Shown here one piece after another: positions 1-9,189 of a stretch of DNA of 64,000 nt; within the stretch, counting starts at the first letter, position 1; each line of letters starts with the position of its first letter. Made by a program: the position numbers and the translations under genes. The notes under the pieces were generated by a model. It had not been told where the DNA came from, searched no databases, and saw only the letters and a list, made by a program, of their open reading frames with translations. Source of the stretch: Aliiroseovarius sp. M344 (GTDB lineage Bacteria > Pseudomonadota > Alphaproteobacteria > Rhodobacterales > Rhodobacteraceae); the NCBI RefSeq assembly GCF_025140835.1, contig NZ_CP081153.1, positions 434,001 to 498,000 on the forward strand, read 5' to 3'.

Positions 1-157
1 TATGTCAGAAAGCGAACTTGAGCGTCTTCCGCGATCACATCGGGTCACAACTGTGGCCGGATGTGATATCGACCTTGTTTTGCGGGTTGACGCGCCCTAT
101 TTCACCAGTGCCATATACCATTTGCTGCAGGGCGGCAGGTATGCCGCGCCGAAATAG
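1..157 (+). CDS. hprK: HPr kinase/phosphorylase, C-terminal fragment (5' end outside window)
   Basis: The frame is open from the left edge to a TAG at 155-157 and encodes about 51 residues. The tail contains an ERLP-x-x-H-R-x-T-T stretch followed by a D-x-x-L-x-x-R-V-x-x-P segment and a final L-x-x-G-G-R. This resembles the C-terminus of the short alphaproteobacterial HprK, the P-loop bifunctional kinase/phosphorylase that acts on a serine of HPr. The P-loop domain is outside the window. rapZ, an EIIA-Man-like gene and ptsH follow directly, which is the usual alphaproteobacterial order, so context strongly supports the call. Confidence 0.8.
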   Translation, partial: MSESELERLPRSHRVTTVAGCDIDLVLRVDAPYFTSAIYHLLQGGRYAAPK

Positions 158-163
158 GCGACG

Positions 164-1075
164 ATGATGACAGATGATAAAACCAATACCGGACAGAAAG
201 TTGTTCTGGTCACCGGGCCTTCGGGCGCGGGCCGGACGACAGCAATTCGAGTGCTGGAAGATATCGGATATGAGGTCATCGACAACTTGCCGCTGTCGTT
301 GATCGGTCGGGTCCTGAGCGGACCAGCTTTGGACCATCCTTTGGCGCTGGGCGTCGATGTGCGAAATCGGGATTTTTCGACCGAGATGATGCTGCAGACG
401 ATTGAAGATCTGCGCGAAGACCATACGCATGACGTAGAAGTGCTCTATCTGGATTGTTCGCGCGATGTGTTGATCCGTCGCTATTCGGAAACGCGCCGCC
501 GCCACCCGCTGGCACCTGCGGAAACACCTGATCATGGAATCACCCGCGAGATTGAGCTGCTGGTTCCTGTTCGGGGACGCGCGGATGTGCTGATCGACAC
601 CTCGGAACTGTCACCGCACGATCTAAAAGAAGAGCTTATGCGATGGCTGTCGCAGTCCGGCGCAGAAAACTTGGCTGTCTCGGTTCATTCGTTTTCATAT
701 AAACGTGGCGTGCCGCGGGGGCTCGACATGGTGCTGGACGCACGCTTTCTGCGCAACCCGCATTGGGAGCCGGCGCTGCGTCTGTTGGATGGGCGCGACG
801 CGGAAGTTGCTGACTATGTTTCTAAAGATGAGCGGTTCGAAGAATTTTTCACGCGCGTCTCTGAACTGGTCGAGTTTTTGATCCCAGCATATGGGGACGA
901 GGGGAAATCGCATCTGGCGATTGGGTTTGGCTGTACCGGAGGGCAACACCGTTCTGTTGCCCTAACGGAAAGATTGGCAAAGGCGCTTGCACAGAAGGGC
1001 TGGCAAGTGTCAATTAGACATCGGGAATTGGAACGCCGGGCCGAAACGGGGCAGGCGTCAAAGCAGTTGGGGTAA
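164..1075 (+). CDS. rapZ: RNase adapter protein RapZ (YvcJ family P-loop NTPase)
   Basis: The 303-residue product starts with two consecutive Met codons, so the start may be 164 or 167. A Walker A motif GPSGAGRT lies at residues 18-25, the family DNLP motif follows at about 42-45, and the C-terminal half carries the conserved GCTGGQHRS segment. Length matches the family (about 280-300). In enterobacteria RapZ binds small RNAs and the GlmS mRNA pathway to control hexosamine synthesis; in alphaproteobacteria the exact role is less clear. It starts 6 bases after hprK and lies 5 bases before the EIIA gene, so it probably belongs to the same operon and links to nitrogen/PTS signalling. Confidence 0.93.
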   Translation: MMTDDKTNTGQKVVLVTGPSGAGRTTAIRVLEDIGYEVIDNLPLSLIGRVLSGPALDHPLALGVDVRNRDFSTEMMLQTIEDLREDHTHDVEVLYLDCSRDVLIRRYSETRRRHPLAPAETPDHGITREIELLVPVRGRADVLIDTSELSPHDLKEELMRWLSQSGAENLAVSVHSFSYKRGVPRGLDMVLDARFLRNPHWEPALRLLDGRDAEVADYVSKDERFEEFFTRVSELVEFLIPAYGDEGKSHLAIGFGCTGGQHRSVALTERLAKALAQKGWQVSIRHRELERRAETGQASKQLG

Positions 1076-1080
1076 CGAGC

Positions 1081-1476
1081 GTGATCGGTATCGTGATCGT
1101 CGCGCATGGCGGGCTTGCTAGGGAATATCTGGCCGCTGTCGAACATGTCGTCGGCAAGCAACCGGGTGTGCGCGCCATATCAACTGCAGCGGAATGTGAT
1201 CGAGACGACAAGCGCGACGAAATTTCGGATGCAGCAGATGCGGTTGATCAAGGCGACGGCGTGGTGGTGGTCGTCGATATGTTTGGCGGATCGCCTGCCA
1301 ATCTGTCGCTTCCGGCCTGCAGTAAAGCAGACCGAAAAATCCTATATGGCGCCAACCTTCCCATGCTGGTGAAACTTGCCAAGACACGACATCTTCCGAT
1401 CGACATGTCTACAAGCAAGGCGCTTGCAGCGGGTCGCAAATACATCGACTGTATTGATGGTATACAGGAGGCGTAA
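1081..1476 (+). CDS. PTS EIIA component, mannose-family fold
   Basis: The gene uses a GTG start at 1081. The 131-residue protein opens with a beta strand and V-A-H-G, placing the phosphorylatable histidine at residue 9, as in EIIA-Man (His10 in E. coli ManX). The central V-D-M-F-G-G-S-P segment is typical of the fold. No EIIB, EIIC or EIID permease genes accompany it, so it is more likely a regulatory phosphoacceptor from HPr than part of a sugar transporter. It sits between rapZ and ptsH with 5- and 3-base gaps, implying co-transcription. The family is often called manX or ptsM in alphaproteobacteria. Confidence 0.9.
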   Translation: MIGIVIVAHGGLAREYLAAVEHVVGKQPGVRAISTAAECDRDDKRDEISDAADAVDQGDGVVVVVDMFGGSPANLSLPACSKADRKILYGANLPMLVKLAKTRHLPIDMSTSKALAAGRKYIDCIDGIQEA

Positions 1477-1479
1477 GGT

Positions 1480-1752
1480 ATGAGCACGAGCCGCGATTTG
1501 GAGATCATCAACGTAAAAGGGCTGCACGCGCGTGCATCCGCCAAATTTGTTGATACAGTTGAGAACCACGACGCCTCTGCGCGCGTATCAAAAGATGGGA
1601 TTGATGCAGAAGGTGACTCGATCATGGGTCTTTTGATGCTGGCCGCTTCGCAGGGCACCAAGATACATGTTGAAACGTCAGGTCCACAAGCCGCCGAGTT
1701 GATGAATGCCCTGAACGACCTGATTGCCGATAAGTTCGGAGAAGGCATGTAA
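1480..1752 (+). CDS. ptsH: HPr phosphocarrier protein
   Basis: The 90-residue protein has the active-site motif G-L-H-A-R with the phosphorylated histidine at residue 16. The regulatory serine site targeted by HprK is D-S-I-M-G-L with Ser47. Both sites being present fits the adjacent HprK fragment. Length matches HPr/NPr proteins (85-90 residues). HPr accepts phosphate from enzyme I and passes it to EIIA proteins in the cytosol. With no permease genes nearby, this set looks like a PTS-type regulatory relay. Enzyme I is not in the window. Confidence 0.95.
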   Translation: MSTSRDLEIINVKGLHARASAKFVDTVENHDASARVSKDGIDAEGDSIMGLLMLAASQGTKIHVETSGPQAAELMNALNDLIADKFGEGM

Positions 1753-1764
1753 GCCGCATGCTGC

Positions 1765-2670
1765 GTGTTGAGAATGGGACAGAACCTAGTGAACAATACT
1801 GAAAGCGATGTGGTCGATGGTGGGCAGGAACCCCTGTCCCACGACCAATATGATCGCAGCAGTCTTAGCTATGCCAACTCTCTGAATAACCCGCTTCAGT
1901 CGTGGATAATCCGGGTCTTGGAATGGTTCACGGGCAAGATATCCATCTTGCGCATGGTCCGCCGCCTTGAAAAGCGTGGCGCGCCCAAAGGCCAAGCATT
2001 TTGGGGCGCCTGTTTCGAGGTGATGGGTATTGCCATCGAAACGCCGGAAGAGCAGCTTCAAAATATTCCGGACGATGGTCCCGTTATCGTGGTAGCCAAC
2101 CATCCACACGGTTTGGTGGATGGCATGGTTCTGGCAGAATTGATCGGGCGTCGACGCAACGATTACCGCATTCTGACCCGGTCTGTTCTGGATGGGTTGG
2201 ATGAGGTTGCATCATCTTACATGATCCCGGTGCCTTTCCCACATGAACCAAACGCGCAACAGAAGATGGTTGTGATGCGGGCCCAAACGATGGCGCATCT
2301 TAAGGCGGGCGGCTTGATCACACTTTTCCCGTCCGGTGTTGTCGCGTCATCTGACACGCTTCTGGGGCCGGTGATCGAACGGGAGTGGAATGTATTTACC
2401 GCGCAGTTGATCCGCCGGTCAGGCGCAAAGGTCGTGCCGATCTTCTTCCCGGGCGCAAATACACGTTGGTATCAGATGGCCAATTACCTGTCGGCTACCC
2501 TGCGGCAGGCATTGCTGCTGCACGAGATCGTAAAAAGCTGCAACCGTCCGCAGCGCCCGGTTATCGGCAAGGTACTGACGGACGAACAATTGGATAGCGT
2601 GCAAACCAACCCGCGTGGCTTCATGGCTTGGCTGCGTGCGCACACGCTCTCGCTGGGCGATGGCAAATAG
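1765..2670 (+). CDS. Lysophospholipid acyltransferase family protein (PlsC-like)
   Basis: The product is 301 residues from a GTG at 1765; an ATG at 1774 is an equally good start. The acyltransferase signature is NHPHGLVDG at about residues 112-120, with the HPxG...D catalytic arrangement. A second conserved block, LFPSG, lies near residue 195 in place of the common FPEG. It likely transfers an acyl chain to a lysophospholipid or ornithine-lipid precursor at the inner membrane. The substrate cannot be read from sequence. It follows ptsH by 12 bases but is functionally unrelated, and it is convergent with the hydroxyacyl-CoA dehydrogenase gene downstream. Confidence 0.82.
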   Translation: MLRMGQNLVNNTESDVVDGGQEPLSHDQYDRSSLSYANSLNNPLQSWIIRVLEWFTGKISILRMVRRLEKRGAPKGQAFWGACFEVMGIAIETPEEQLQNIPDDGPVIVVANHPHGLVDGMVLAELIGRRRNDYRILTRSVLDGLDEVASSYMIPVPFPHEPNAQQKMVVMRAQTMAHLKAGGLITLFPSGVVASSDTLLGPVIEREWNVFTAQLIRRSGAKVVPIFFPGANTRWYQMANYLSATLRQALLLHEIVKSCNRPQRPVIGKVLTDEQLDSVQTNPRGFMAWLRAHTLSLGDGK

Positions 2671-2691
2671 GGGCGACCCCGCGCGACACGG

Positions 2692-3567
2692 CTAACGTGT
2701 TGGCACAGGAGTTTCACCGCGATAATCATAAAAACCGCGTTTCGATTTGCGACCCAACCAACCGGCTTCCACATATTTGGTCAGCAATGGGCAGGGACGG
2801 TATTTCGTGTCGGCCAGTCCCTCGTGCAGCACGTTCATAATGGCAAGACAGGTGTCCAGCCCGATGAAATCGGCCAGCTCAAGCGGCCCCATTGGATGAT
2901 TGGCACCCAGTTTCAATGACGTGTCGATACTTTTGACCGAGCCCACGCCTTCGTACAGCGTATAGACGGCTTCATTGATCATCGGCATCAGGATGCGATT
3001 TACGATGAAGGCCGGGAAATCTTCGGCGCTGGCGGCCGTTTTGCCAAGCCGCTCAACAACACCGTGACACGCCTTGAAGGTCGGTTCGTCCGTAGCAATG
3101 CCGCGGATCAGTTCAACAAGCTGCATCACAGGGACTGGGTTCATAAAGTGAAACCCCATAAACCGTTCCGGGCGATCCGTGCCGCTGGCCAGGCGCGTGA
3201 TCGAGATAGACGAGGTGTTCGATGTCAGGATTGTGTCCGGCTTCAAGTGGGGCAGAAGACCGTCGAAGATCTTCTTTTTCAGGGCTTCGTTTTCAGTTGC
3301 CGCCTCGATGACAAGATCAGTCGATCCTATGTCGGGCAACTTCATGGTGGTCGAAATGAGACCCATCGCCTTGTCGCGATCATCCGAGGAGATTACCTCG
3401 CGCGAAACTTGGCGTTCCATGTTCTTCGCGATCCGGGCCATCGCCGCATCCAGACTGTCCTGACTGATGTCATTCAAGCGGACTTCGTAACCAGCCAGTG
3501 CCATCACATGTGCGATTCCGTTGCCCATTTGCCCGGCACCCACAATGCCAATCGTCTCGATGCTCAT
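2692..3567 (-). CDS. hbd: 3-hydroxybutyryl-CoA dehydrogenase
   Basis: The 291-residue protein begins with an NAD-binding Rossmann motif GAGQMGNGIA at residues 10-19. It carries the catalytic histidine region G-F-H-F-M-N-P-V-P and a C-terminal dimerisation domain with N-H-P-M-G-P-L-E-L-A-D and K-S-K-R-G-F-Y. Length and architecture match single-domain bacterial 3-hydroxybutyryl-CoA dehydrogenases rather than fused FadB. It oxidises L-3-hydroxyacyl-CoA to the 3-keto form in fatty-acid or polyhydroxybutyrate-related metabolism. A good Shine-Dalgarno (GGGACGAG) precedes the ATG. etfB and etfA lie on the same strand upstream, separated by DUF6473, which fits beta-oxidation context. Confidence 0.92.
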   Translation of the reverse strand: MSIETIGIVGAGQMGNGIAHVMALAGYEVRLNDISQDSLDAAMARIAKNMERQVSREVISSDDRDKAMGLISTTMKLPDIGSTDLVIEAATENEALKKKIFDGLLPHLKPDTILTSNTSSISITRLASGTDRPERFMGFHFMNPVPVMQLVELIRGIATDEPTFKACHGVVERLGKTAASAEDFPAFIVNRILMPMINEAVYTLYEGVGSVKSIDTSLKLGANHPMGPLELADFIGLDTCLAIMNVLHEGLADTKYRPCPLLTKYVEAGWLGRKSKRGFYDYRGETPVPTR

Positions 3568-3727
3568 CTCGTCCCTTTCGTTGTCTGCCAGCAGAGTATG
3601 CGGCGGTGCGGCGGGCGTGCAAGGGTTAAGCGCATCCTAAGGAAATTTGCTGCATTTGAAGATTAGCCAATTGGAAACCGCTTTGTGCGAATCATCGGCT
3701 TGGGTGAGAATTACTGGAGTGGGTGGA

Positions 3728-4555
3728 ATGGCTTACGACACCTTGGGCAAGGGCCCCTTGAACTATCAATTGTGCCGATATGGCACGTCGAAAATCTTGT
3801 TTCGTGGTCCCAAAAAGAAACTAGCTGCACCCTTCATTGCGGTGTTGGGTGGGACTGAAACTTATGGCAAGTACGTTGAACACCCCTATCCCGACTTGTT
3901 GCAATTGACCTTGGGAACGCAAGTGGCCAATTTTGGCTGCCAGAATGCCGGTGTGGATGCATTTCTGCATGATCACGGGGTCCAAACCCTTAGCAACAAA
4001 GCCAAAGTAACGGTCCTTCAGGTACTGGGCGCGCATAACATGTCGAACCGGTATTATGCTGTCCATCCCCGGCGCAATGACAGGTTTCTGCGCGCCTCGA
4101 ACCAGTTGAAAGAGCTGTTTGGCGAGATTGATTTTACAGAGTTCAATTTTACGCGTCATCTTCTGACCGCACTGCATGACACATCAGCAGACCGATTTGC
4201 TTTGGTCGTCAAAGAATTACGCACCGCGTGGGTCGCGCGGATGAAGCTTCTGATCTCAAAACTCGACAGCGACATCTTATTGCTTTGGCTTGCTGATCAC
4301 CGGATCAGGGATGGGGGCTTAGGTGGCATTCACGGCACCGACCCCCTGTTTGTCGATCAGCAGATGATGCAAGAAATTGCGCCGTTCGTACGGGAAGTGG
4401 TTGAAATTGTACCAACTGAGCAAGAGTTGAAGGACGGACGGCAAGGGCTGGTTTATGCTGATATGGAAGAAGGCGCCACGCGCGATATGCTTGGAACCTT
4501 TGCCCACCGCAGGGCCAGCCTGGTCCTTCATGATGCAGTGGATCGCATTCTCTGA
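3728..4555 (+). CDS. DUF6473 family protein, function unknown
   Basis: The start is set at ATG 3728 because a purine-rich GGAGTGGGTGGA sequence lies directly upstream; the frame is open further back to 3647. The 275-residue product opens M-A-Y-D-T-L-G-K-G-P-L-N-Y and contains a V-L-G-G-T-E-T-Y-G-K-Y-V segment near residue 40. I recognise this as the DUF6473 type common in Rhodobacteraceae, with no established activity. The glycine-rich stretch and the later A-D-H-R-I-R segment suggest a globular enzyme-like domain. No signal peptide or membrane segment is visible. It is inserted on the opposite strand between hbd and etfA and shares a bidirectional terminator with etfA. Confidence 0.65.
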   Translation: MAYDTLGKGPLNYQLCRYGTSKILFRGPKKKLAAPFIAVLGGTETYGKYVEHPYPDLLQLTLGTQVANFGCQNAGVDAFLHDHGVQTLSNKAKVTVLQVLGAHNMSNRYYAVHPRRNDRFLRASNQLKELFGEIDFTEFNFTRHLLTALHDTSADRFALVVKELRTAWVARMKLLISKLDSDILLLWLADHRIRDGGLGGIHGTDPLFVDQQMMQEIAPFVREVVEIVPTEQELKDGRQGLVYADMEEGATRDMLGTFAHRRASLVLHDAVDRIL

Positions 4556-4576
4556 AGATGGGGGTGTGAAATGAAA

Positions 4577-4604
4577 AAAGGCCCGCCGGTTAGGGCGGGC
4601 CTTT
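4577..4604. terminator. Bidirectional intrinsic terminator between DUF6473 and etfA
   Basis: An 11-base stem AAAGGCCCGCC pairs with GGCGGGCCTTT around a short loop. The A-run on one side and the T-run on the other allow termination in both directions, serving the convergent genes DUF6473 (+) and etfA (-). Confidence 0.85.
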
Positions 4605-4625
4605 GTCTGATTGCGACAGAAACGA

Positions 4626-5552
4626 TCAGAGCTTTTCGGTCAGCGCCGGGACGGCATCGAACAGGTCAGCAACCAGTCCGAAATCTGCAACCTGGAAGAT
4701 AGGTGCTTCTTCGTCCTTGTTGATTGCAACGATGATCTTCGAGTCCTTCATACCGGCCAAGTGTTGGATGGCGCCTGAGATACCAACCGCAATGTACAGA
4801 TCCGGCGCGACAACCTTACCGGTCTGACCCACCTGCCAGTCGTTAGGGGCATAGCCCGAGTCAACGGCAGCGCGCGACGCGCCAACGGCGGCACCAAGCT
4901 TGTCGGCAAGTGCTTCGATCAGTTTGAAGTCCTCTTCGGATCCAACGCCACGACCACCGGATACAACGACGCCAGCCGATGTCAGCTCGGGGCGATCACT
5001 TGCGGCAACCTTGTCTTCAACCCATTCCGACAGACCGGGATTGTCGGCAGCTGAAATGGTTTTGACTGAGGCCGAACCACCTTCGCCAGCAGCGTCAAAC
5101 GTTGAGGTGCGGAAGGTGATAACCTTCTTCGCATCCGACGACTTCACGGTCTGAACAGCGTTACCGGCATAGATTGGACGCTCGAACGTATTGCCGTCGA
5201 CAACGCCGGACGCGTCCGAGATCACCATAACGTCCAAAAGTGCGGCCACGCGGGGCATGACGTTTTTGGCGTCAGTGGTGGCCGGGGCGACGATATGCTC
5301 GTAATCTCCTGCCAGCGACACGATCAGCGCCGCAGTTGATTCCGCAAGGCGGTGACCCAGCGATGCGTCCTCGGCTACCAGAACTTTTGACACGCCATCG
5401 ATTTTCGCGGCGGCGTCACCAGCGGCAGCGGCGGATGCGCCAGCGGCCAGAACAGTCACGTCACCCAAAGCCTTGGCGGCGGTGACAGCTTTGGCGGTGG
5501 CATCCATCGCCAGTTCGCCATTGTTGACTTCTGCGAGAAGAAGAACAGCCAT
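4626..5552 (-). CDS. etfA: Electron transfer flavoprotein alpha subunit
   Basis: The 308-residue protein has an N-terminal ETF domain ([10 protein letters not shown]) and a C-terminal FAD-binding domain with [18 protein letters not shown] and [10 protein letters not shown] segments. It ends with the [13 protein letters not shown] motif of the family. With EtfB it carries electrons from acyl-CoA and other dehydrogenases to ETF:quinone oxidoreductase. Its ATG overlaps the etfB stop codon by one base, so the two are translationally coupled. A bidirectional terminator lies downstream. Confidence 0.97.
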   Translation of the reverse strand: MAVLLLAEVNNGELAMDATAKAVTAAKALGDVTVLAAGASAAAAGDAAAKIDGVSKVLVAEDASLGHRLAESTAALIVSLAGDYEHIVAPATTDAKNVMPRVAALLDVMVISDASGVVDGNTFERPIYAGNAVQTVKSSDAKKVITFRTSTFDAAGEGGSASVKTISAADNPGLSEWVEDKVAASDRPELTSAGVVVSGGRGVGSEEDFKLIEALADKLGAAVGASRAAVDSGYAPNDWQVGQTGKVVAPDLYIAVGISGAIQHLAGMKDSKIIVAINKDEEAPIFQVADFGLVADLFDAVPALTEKL

Positions 5553-6310
5553 TATACAGCCCCCGCTTCTTTGAGTTTCTCTACCAATTCGTCGACCGAA
5601 CCAACGATGATGCCGGCGGCACGGGCTGCGGGCTCGGTGGTGGAAACGATCTCAAGGCGCGGCGTGACGTCGACGCCGTAATCGGCGGCGGTCTTTTCGT
5701 CCAGCGGCTTTTTCTTCGCCTTCATGATGTTTGGCAGCGACGCATAACGCGGCTCGTTCAAACGAAGGTCGACAGTGATGATCGACGGCATGTTGACCTT
5801 GATGGTCTGAAGGCCGCCGTCCACTTCACGGGTCACGACGGCTTTGTCACCGTCAATGTCCAGCTCGGAGGCGAAAGTGCCTTGCGACCAACCCAGAAGT
5901 GCCGACAGCATTTGGCCGGTGGCGTTCATGTCGTTGTCGATCGCTTGCTTACCTGCTAGCACGAGGCCCGGCTGCTCTTCCTCAACGACCTTCGCCAGAA
6001 TCTTCGCAACCGCCAGCGGTTCGATGTCGTTATGAACATCTTCAGCCGCGACCACCAGAATGGCGCGATCTGCGCCCATCGCCAAAGCCGTGCGCAACGT
6101 TTCCTGCGACTGCTTCACGCCGATCGACACGACGACAATCTCGTCGGCCTTACCAGCTTCTTTCAGGCGAATAGCCTCTTCGACGGCAATCTCGTCAAAG
6201 GGGTTCATCGACATTTTTACGTTTGCAAGATCGACACCGGATCCGTCCGCTTTCACACGAACTTTCACGTTGTAGTCGATCACGCGCTTCACAGGCACAA
6301 GCACCTTCAT
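5552..6310 (-). CDS. etfB: Electron transfer flavoprotein beta subunit
   Basis: The 252-residue product starts [13 protein letters not shown] and contains [14 protein letters not shown], the usual EtfB N-terminal motif, plus the [13 protein letters not shown] region that binds AMP and the recognition-loop region. Length matches EtfB. It is the first gene of an etfB-etfA operon on the minus strand. A GGGAG ribosome-binding sequence lies upstream. The gap to the adenosyltransferase gene (6311-6559) shows no further gene. Confidence 0.97.
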   Translation of the reverse strand: MKVLVPVKRVIDYNVKVRVKADGSGVDLANVKMSMNPFDEIAVEEAIRLKEAGKADEIVVVSIGVKQSQETLRTALAMGADRAILVVAAEDVHNDIEPLAVAKILAKVVEEEQPGLVLAGKQAIDNDMNATGQMLSALLGWSQGTFASELDIDGDKAVVTREVDGGLQTIKVNMPSIITVDLRLNEPRYASLPNIMKAKKKPLDEKTAADYGVDVTPRLEIVSTTEPAARAAGIIVGSVDELVEKLKEAGAV

Positions 6311-6559
6311 TGGCGTGTCTCTCCCAATTAGGCCCCGGATGGGGCGGTCTCAGTTCTTCTCCCGTTTACCGGGTCGGGGTCGCTGAAAACAGCGCAAAAT
6401 CGTCACGTTCTGCGCAAAGGACGCCGCGTTTTTCTGTTTTGGCGGTGATTCATTGCGAGAATGTTTCCGCTCTGCGGCATTCCGGGTGTTTTGCATTGAT
6501 GAGCGGCGAGGGCTCAAAATGACGGGAATCAGTGGAATGGCTGACAGGCGCAAGTCGGG

Positions 6560-7132
6560 TTAGCGATTGGCCCCCGGCACCCACAGCACATCGGCTTTGC
6601 CGTCGTCATTTGCGACCCGCGCTGCGACAAAGCACCAATCCGAAAGGCGGTTCAGGTATTTGATCGCTGCGGGATTGACGTCTTCTTGTGTTGCCAGCTC
6701 TGTCGCCATCCGCTCAGCGCGGCGGCTGACGGTGCGCACAAGATGCAAATGCGCCGCCAATGCAGAGCCACCCGGCAGGATGAAACTGCGCAGCGGTTCC
6801 AGCACTTTGTTCATCGCGTCAATCTCTGACTCCAGCCGGTCTACTTGCGCGTCGATCATGCGAAGGGGCGGATATTCCGCGTCGTCGTCTTTTTCCATAT
6901 GTGGGCGGCACAGGTCTGCGCCCAGGTCGAACAGATCGTTTTGGATGCGCGCAAGGGCTGCGTCCATGTCACCTTCTGCGTGAAGGCGAACCAGACCGAT
7001 TGTGGCGTTGGTTTCGTCGACTGTGCCATAAGCGTCCACACGGGCGGAATGCTTGGCCACGCGGGACCCGTCGCCCAAAGCAGTCTCACCTTTATCACCG
7101 GTGCGGGTATAAATCTTGTTCAGGACAACCAT
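6560..7132 (-). CDS. Cob(I)alamin adenosyltransferase, PduO type
   Basis: The start is placed at the ATG ending at 7132, giving 190 residues and the standard N-terminus M-V-V-L-N-K-I-Y-T-R-T-G-D-K-G-E-T. The T-R-T-G-D-K-G ATP-binding motif is at about 9-15. The conserved S-R-R-A-E-R helix and the L-N-R-L-S-D-x-x-F motif follow. It transfers the adenosyl group from ATP to cob(I)alamin, producing coenzyme B12. Its ATG overlaps the stop codon of the upstream twin-helix gene by one base. The extra upstream open frame has no family similarity and overlaps that gene. Confidence 0.93.
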   Translation of the reverse strand: MVVLNKIYTRTGDKGETALGDGSRVAKHSARVDAYGTVDETNATIGLVRLHAEGDMDAALARIQNDLFDLGADLCRPHMEKDDDAEYPPLRMIDAQVDRLESEIDAMNKVLEPLRSFILPGGSALAAHLHLVRTVSRRAERMATELATQEDVNPAAIKYLNRLSDWCFVAARVANDDGKADVLWVPGANR

Positions 7133-7338
7133 CAGCCGTTTCCTCCCCTCAGCCAGACGAACAACAGGATCAGCGCGATCGCAATCGCTTGTGCTGCGAC
7201 CCGCCAGCGCATCATCTTGTTTGAATACTTGTGGGCGGTCTTGCCGCCGACCCCAAAGGACCCGATGCCCAACATAAGGATGATCAGAACCGCGGCGCAA
7301 GCCACGACAACAAGGGCAAAAAGAGGATCGTCAAACAT
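7132..7338 (-). CDS. Twin transmembrane helix small protein (HIG1-like)
   Basis: From the ATG ending at 7338 the product is 68 residues: a short acidic N-terminus, one hydrophobic helix (about residues 6-24), a G-x-x-G-V-G-G-K-T-A-H-K-Y-S-N-K-M-M-R-W-R loop and a second hydrophobic helix. The N-K-x-M-R-W-R motif in the loop is characteristic of the small twin-helix/HIG1 family, linked in mitochondria to respiratory complex assembly. A GTG-started longer frame to 7389 is possible but lacks a ribosome-binding site. It is translationally coupled to the adenosyltransferase gene. Confidence 0.8.
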   Translation of the reverse strand: MFDDPLFALVVVACAAVLIILMLGIGSFGVGGKTAHKYSNKMMRWRVAAQAIAIALILLFVWLRGGNG

Positions 7339-7413
7339 GCTGTTTCCTTGGGCCAATCGGTGCGTTCCAGATAATACCCAACGCACCAAATAGCGAGGGG
7401 CAATCCGCCGCGC

Positions 7414-8250
7414 CTAACCCTTTGGCGTAAATCGGTCGCCGATGCGCGTCGACAACAGCCTGCGTCCTATCCCGGCGATGCGGGTGGCTGTTGTGACGTA
7501 GTAGCGCGGCTTTGGGTTGCTGCTTTCCAGTGCGTGGATCAGCTTGTCGGTCACGGCTGAAGCGGGCAGTTCGAACGTGTCCAGTGTGCCGCTGTCATCA
7601 TAAAGCCGTTCGCGCAGCTTCGTGTAAAGCCCGCGCCGTGGGCTGTTTTCCCAATCAATCCAGCGTTCGAAATGCGGCTGTGCGTTTTCACGGATCTTGG
7701 TGGTGATCGGACCCGGCTCGATCAGAATGATATCAATTGGCTGTCCGCGCATCTCAAGCCGCAGGGTATCGGTTAACCCTTCCAACGCGAACTTTGTGGA
7801 CACATACGCGCCGCGCCACGGCATAGCGGCAAATCCCAGCACCGAAGAGTTGTTGATGACCCGGCCATGACCTTGTGCGCGCATGACCGGAAGGGCGAGG
7901 CGCGTCATATGATGGTAGCCAAAAAAATTGGTTTCGAAGATGGCGCGCAATGCATCCGTCGGCAGGTCTTCCACCGCGCCCGGCGTGGCAAAAGCGCCAT
8001 TGTTGAACAGGGCATCCAGCGTGCCGCCGGTGCGATCCAAAACCTCGGCCATTGCGGCTTCCATGCTGGCTTCGTCGGCGTGGTCCAGTATGAAGCTTTC
8101 CAACCCATCCGCGCGCAGACGTGCGCAGTCCGCCTCTTTCCGGCAGGTTGCAAAGACACGCCAGCCACGTTTGGCAAGCGTATGCGCTGCATCATAGCCA
8201 ATGCCTGACGAGCAGCCGGTGATTAGAATGGATTTGCCTGAAACGTTCAT
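7414..8250 (-). CDS. Short-chain dehydrogenase/reductase family oxidoreductase
   Basis: The start is the ATG ending at 8250, giving 278 residues beginning M-N-V-S-G-K-S-I-L-I-T-G. The NAD(P)-binding motif TGCSSGIG is at residues 11-18, an N-N-G-A motif is near 83-86, and the catalytic residues are Ser136, Tyr149 and Lys153 (Y-V-S-T-K). Length is somewhat longer than classical SDRs, with a C-terminal extension ending in basic residues, as in the retinol-dehydrogenase-like group. The substrate is unknown. It is monocistronic or co-transcribed with nothing obvious; the SH3b gene upstream ends in its own terminator. Confidence 0.9.
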   Translation of the reverse strand: MNVSGKSILITGCSSGIGYDAAHTLAKRGWRVFATCRKEADCARLRADGLESFILDHADEASMEAAMAEVLDRTGGTLDALFNNGAFATPGAVEDLPTDALRAIFETNFFGYHHMTRLALPVMRAQGHGRVINNSSVLGFAAMPWRGAYVSTKFALEGLTDTLRLEMRGQPIDIILIEPGPITTKIRENAQPHFERWIDWENSPRRGLYTKLRERLYDDSGTLDTFELPASAVTDKLIHALESSNPKPRYYVTTATRIAGIGRRLLSTRIGDRFTPKG

Positions 8251-8309
8251 CGAATTACCCTGTTTGTGCGCAAACGACACTAAGTCGGCAGAACAAGATG
8301 GGGTCAACG

Positions 8310-8344
8310 AAAAACGACGCGCCGTTGTTGATGGGGCGCGTCGT
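8310..8344 (-). terminator. Intrinsic terminator of the SH3b-domain gene
   Basis: Reading the minus strand, a ten-base perfect stem ACGACGCGCC / GGCGCGTCGT is followed directly by TTTTTCG. It lies just beyond the stop of the SH3b gene and before the SDR start, separating the two transcription units. Confidence 0.85.
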
Positions 8345-8376
8345 CGAATGCTGTTTGTATTATGCTGCTGGGTCGC

Positions 8377-8979
8377 TCAGAGTTGCGGCGCGAGGAACCT
8401 TGAAGCCATAAAACCGCGCGCTCCAGTGTCCACAACTTTGATTTGGCTCCAGCCACCGCCAGCAGGGCCCATGTCGATGACTTCGGTGCCCCGCGTGAGC
8501 TTTGCGACCACGCCGTGACTTGTGGTTGGCCCCGCACGCATGTTTACAGTGTTGCCGCTGACAAAGACAGTTTGCTGGGTGTTCGACGCGGCGTTCGATG
8601 CGGCAGCAAGTGTTGGCTTAGCCACTTTCGACGCCATCTGACGGGCGGCAGCCTCTGCGATTTCGGCTGGTGACTGCGGCGCAGCTGCACTTGCCAGCGT
8701 GACGGGCACGACAGACAAACCAGATGAAGACGCAGGCGCGGCAACAGGTGCAGCATTTGCCGTCGCAATCACTTCGCCAACCGCAGTTTCCGGCGATGCG
8801 GCAATGCCCGCATCCAGCGTTGCAGAAACCGGCACGATTGTATCTTGCGCGATTGTTGGCTCACGTCCGATACGGTCGGCGGGCAGATCGCCATCCCGTC
8901 CAAAATGCATCATCGACGCGCCGACGATACCAATCGTCAGGCAGCTTAATTTCAGTATCCCCACAATTTTCCCCTTCAA
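8377..8979 (-). CDS. SH3b domain protein, membrane-anchored or exported
   Basis: The 200-residue product has a basic N-terminus and a hydrophobic segment (about residues 6-22) that acts as signal peptide or anchor. A long Ala/Pro-rich low-complexity linker (about 50-135) follows. The C-terminal bacterial SH3 domain (about 137-200) has the motif V-N-M-R-A-G-P-T and the closing G-x-x-G-W-S-x-I-K pattern. Such domains usually bind peptidoglycan or envelope proteins. A periplasmic role is inferred from the N-terminus. It is transcribed divergently from parC, and the 210-base gap between them presumably holds both promoters. Confidence 0.82.
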   Translation of the reverse strand: MKGKIVGILKLSCLTIGIVGASMMHFGRDGDLPADRIGREPTIAQDTIVPVSATLDAGIAASPETAVGEVIATANAAPVAAPASSSGLSVVPVTLASAAAPQSPAEIAEAAARQMASKVAKPTLAAASNAASNTQQTVFVSGNTVNMRAGPTTSHGVVAKLTRGTEVIDMGPAGGGWSQIKVVDTGARGFMASRFLAPQL

Positions 8980-9189
8980 CCAATTACTCTTGACGAGATC
9001 TTTTCGATCTTCTGTTCGATTTATTAACGCTCAAACCCCCAAGCAGTTCCGATTGAAACCGCGCTTCAATAAGAGGGTCGTGATTTGGTGTTAAAAAATA
9101 CACCATGCCTTCTAAAATATTAGGGGAAAGATTGGCATCCCTTCCCGCAGTAGCTTTACCCTTCCGACAGCACTCGATACACATCAATT

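Noticed and set aside
6311..6559. A possible small gene in the gap between etfB and the adenosyltransferase gene
   Set aside because: The 67-residue minus-strand frame is low-complexity and basic, with no ribosome-binding site or family likeness.
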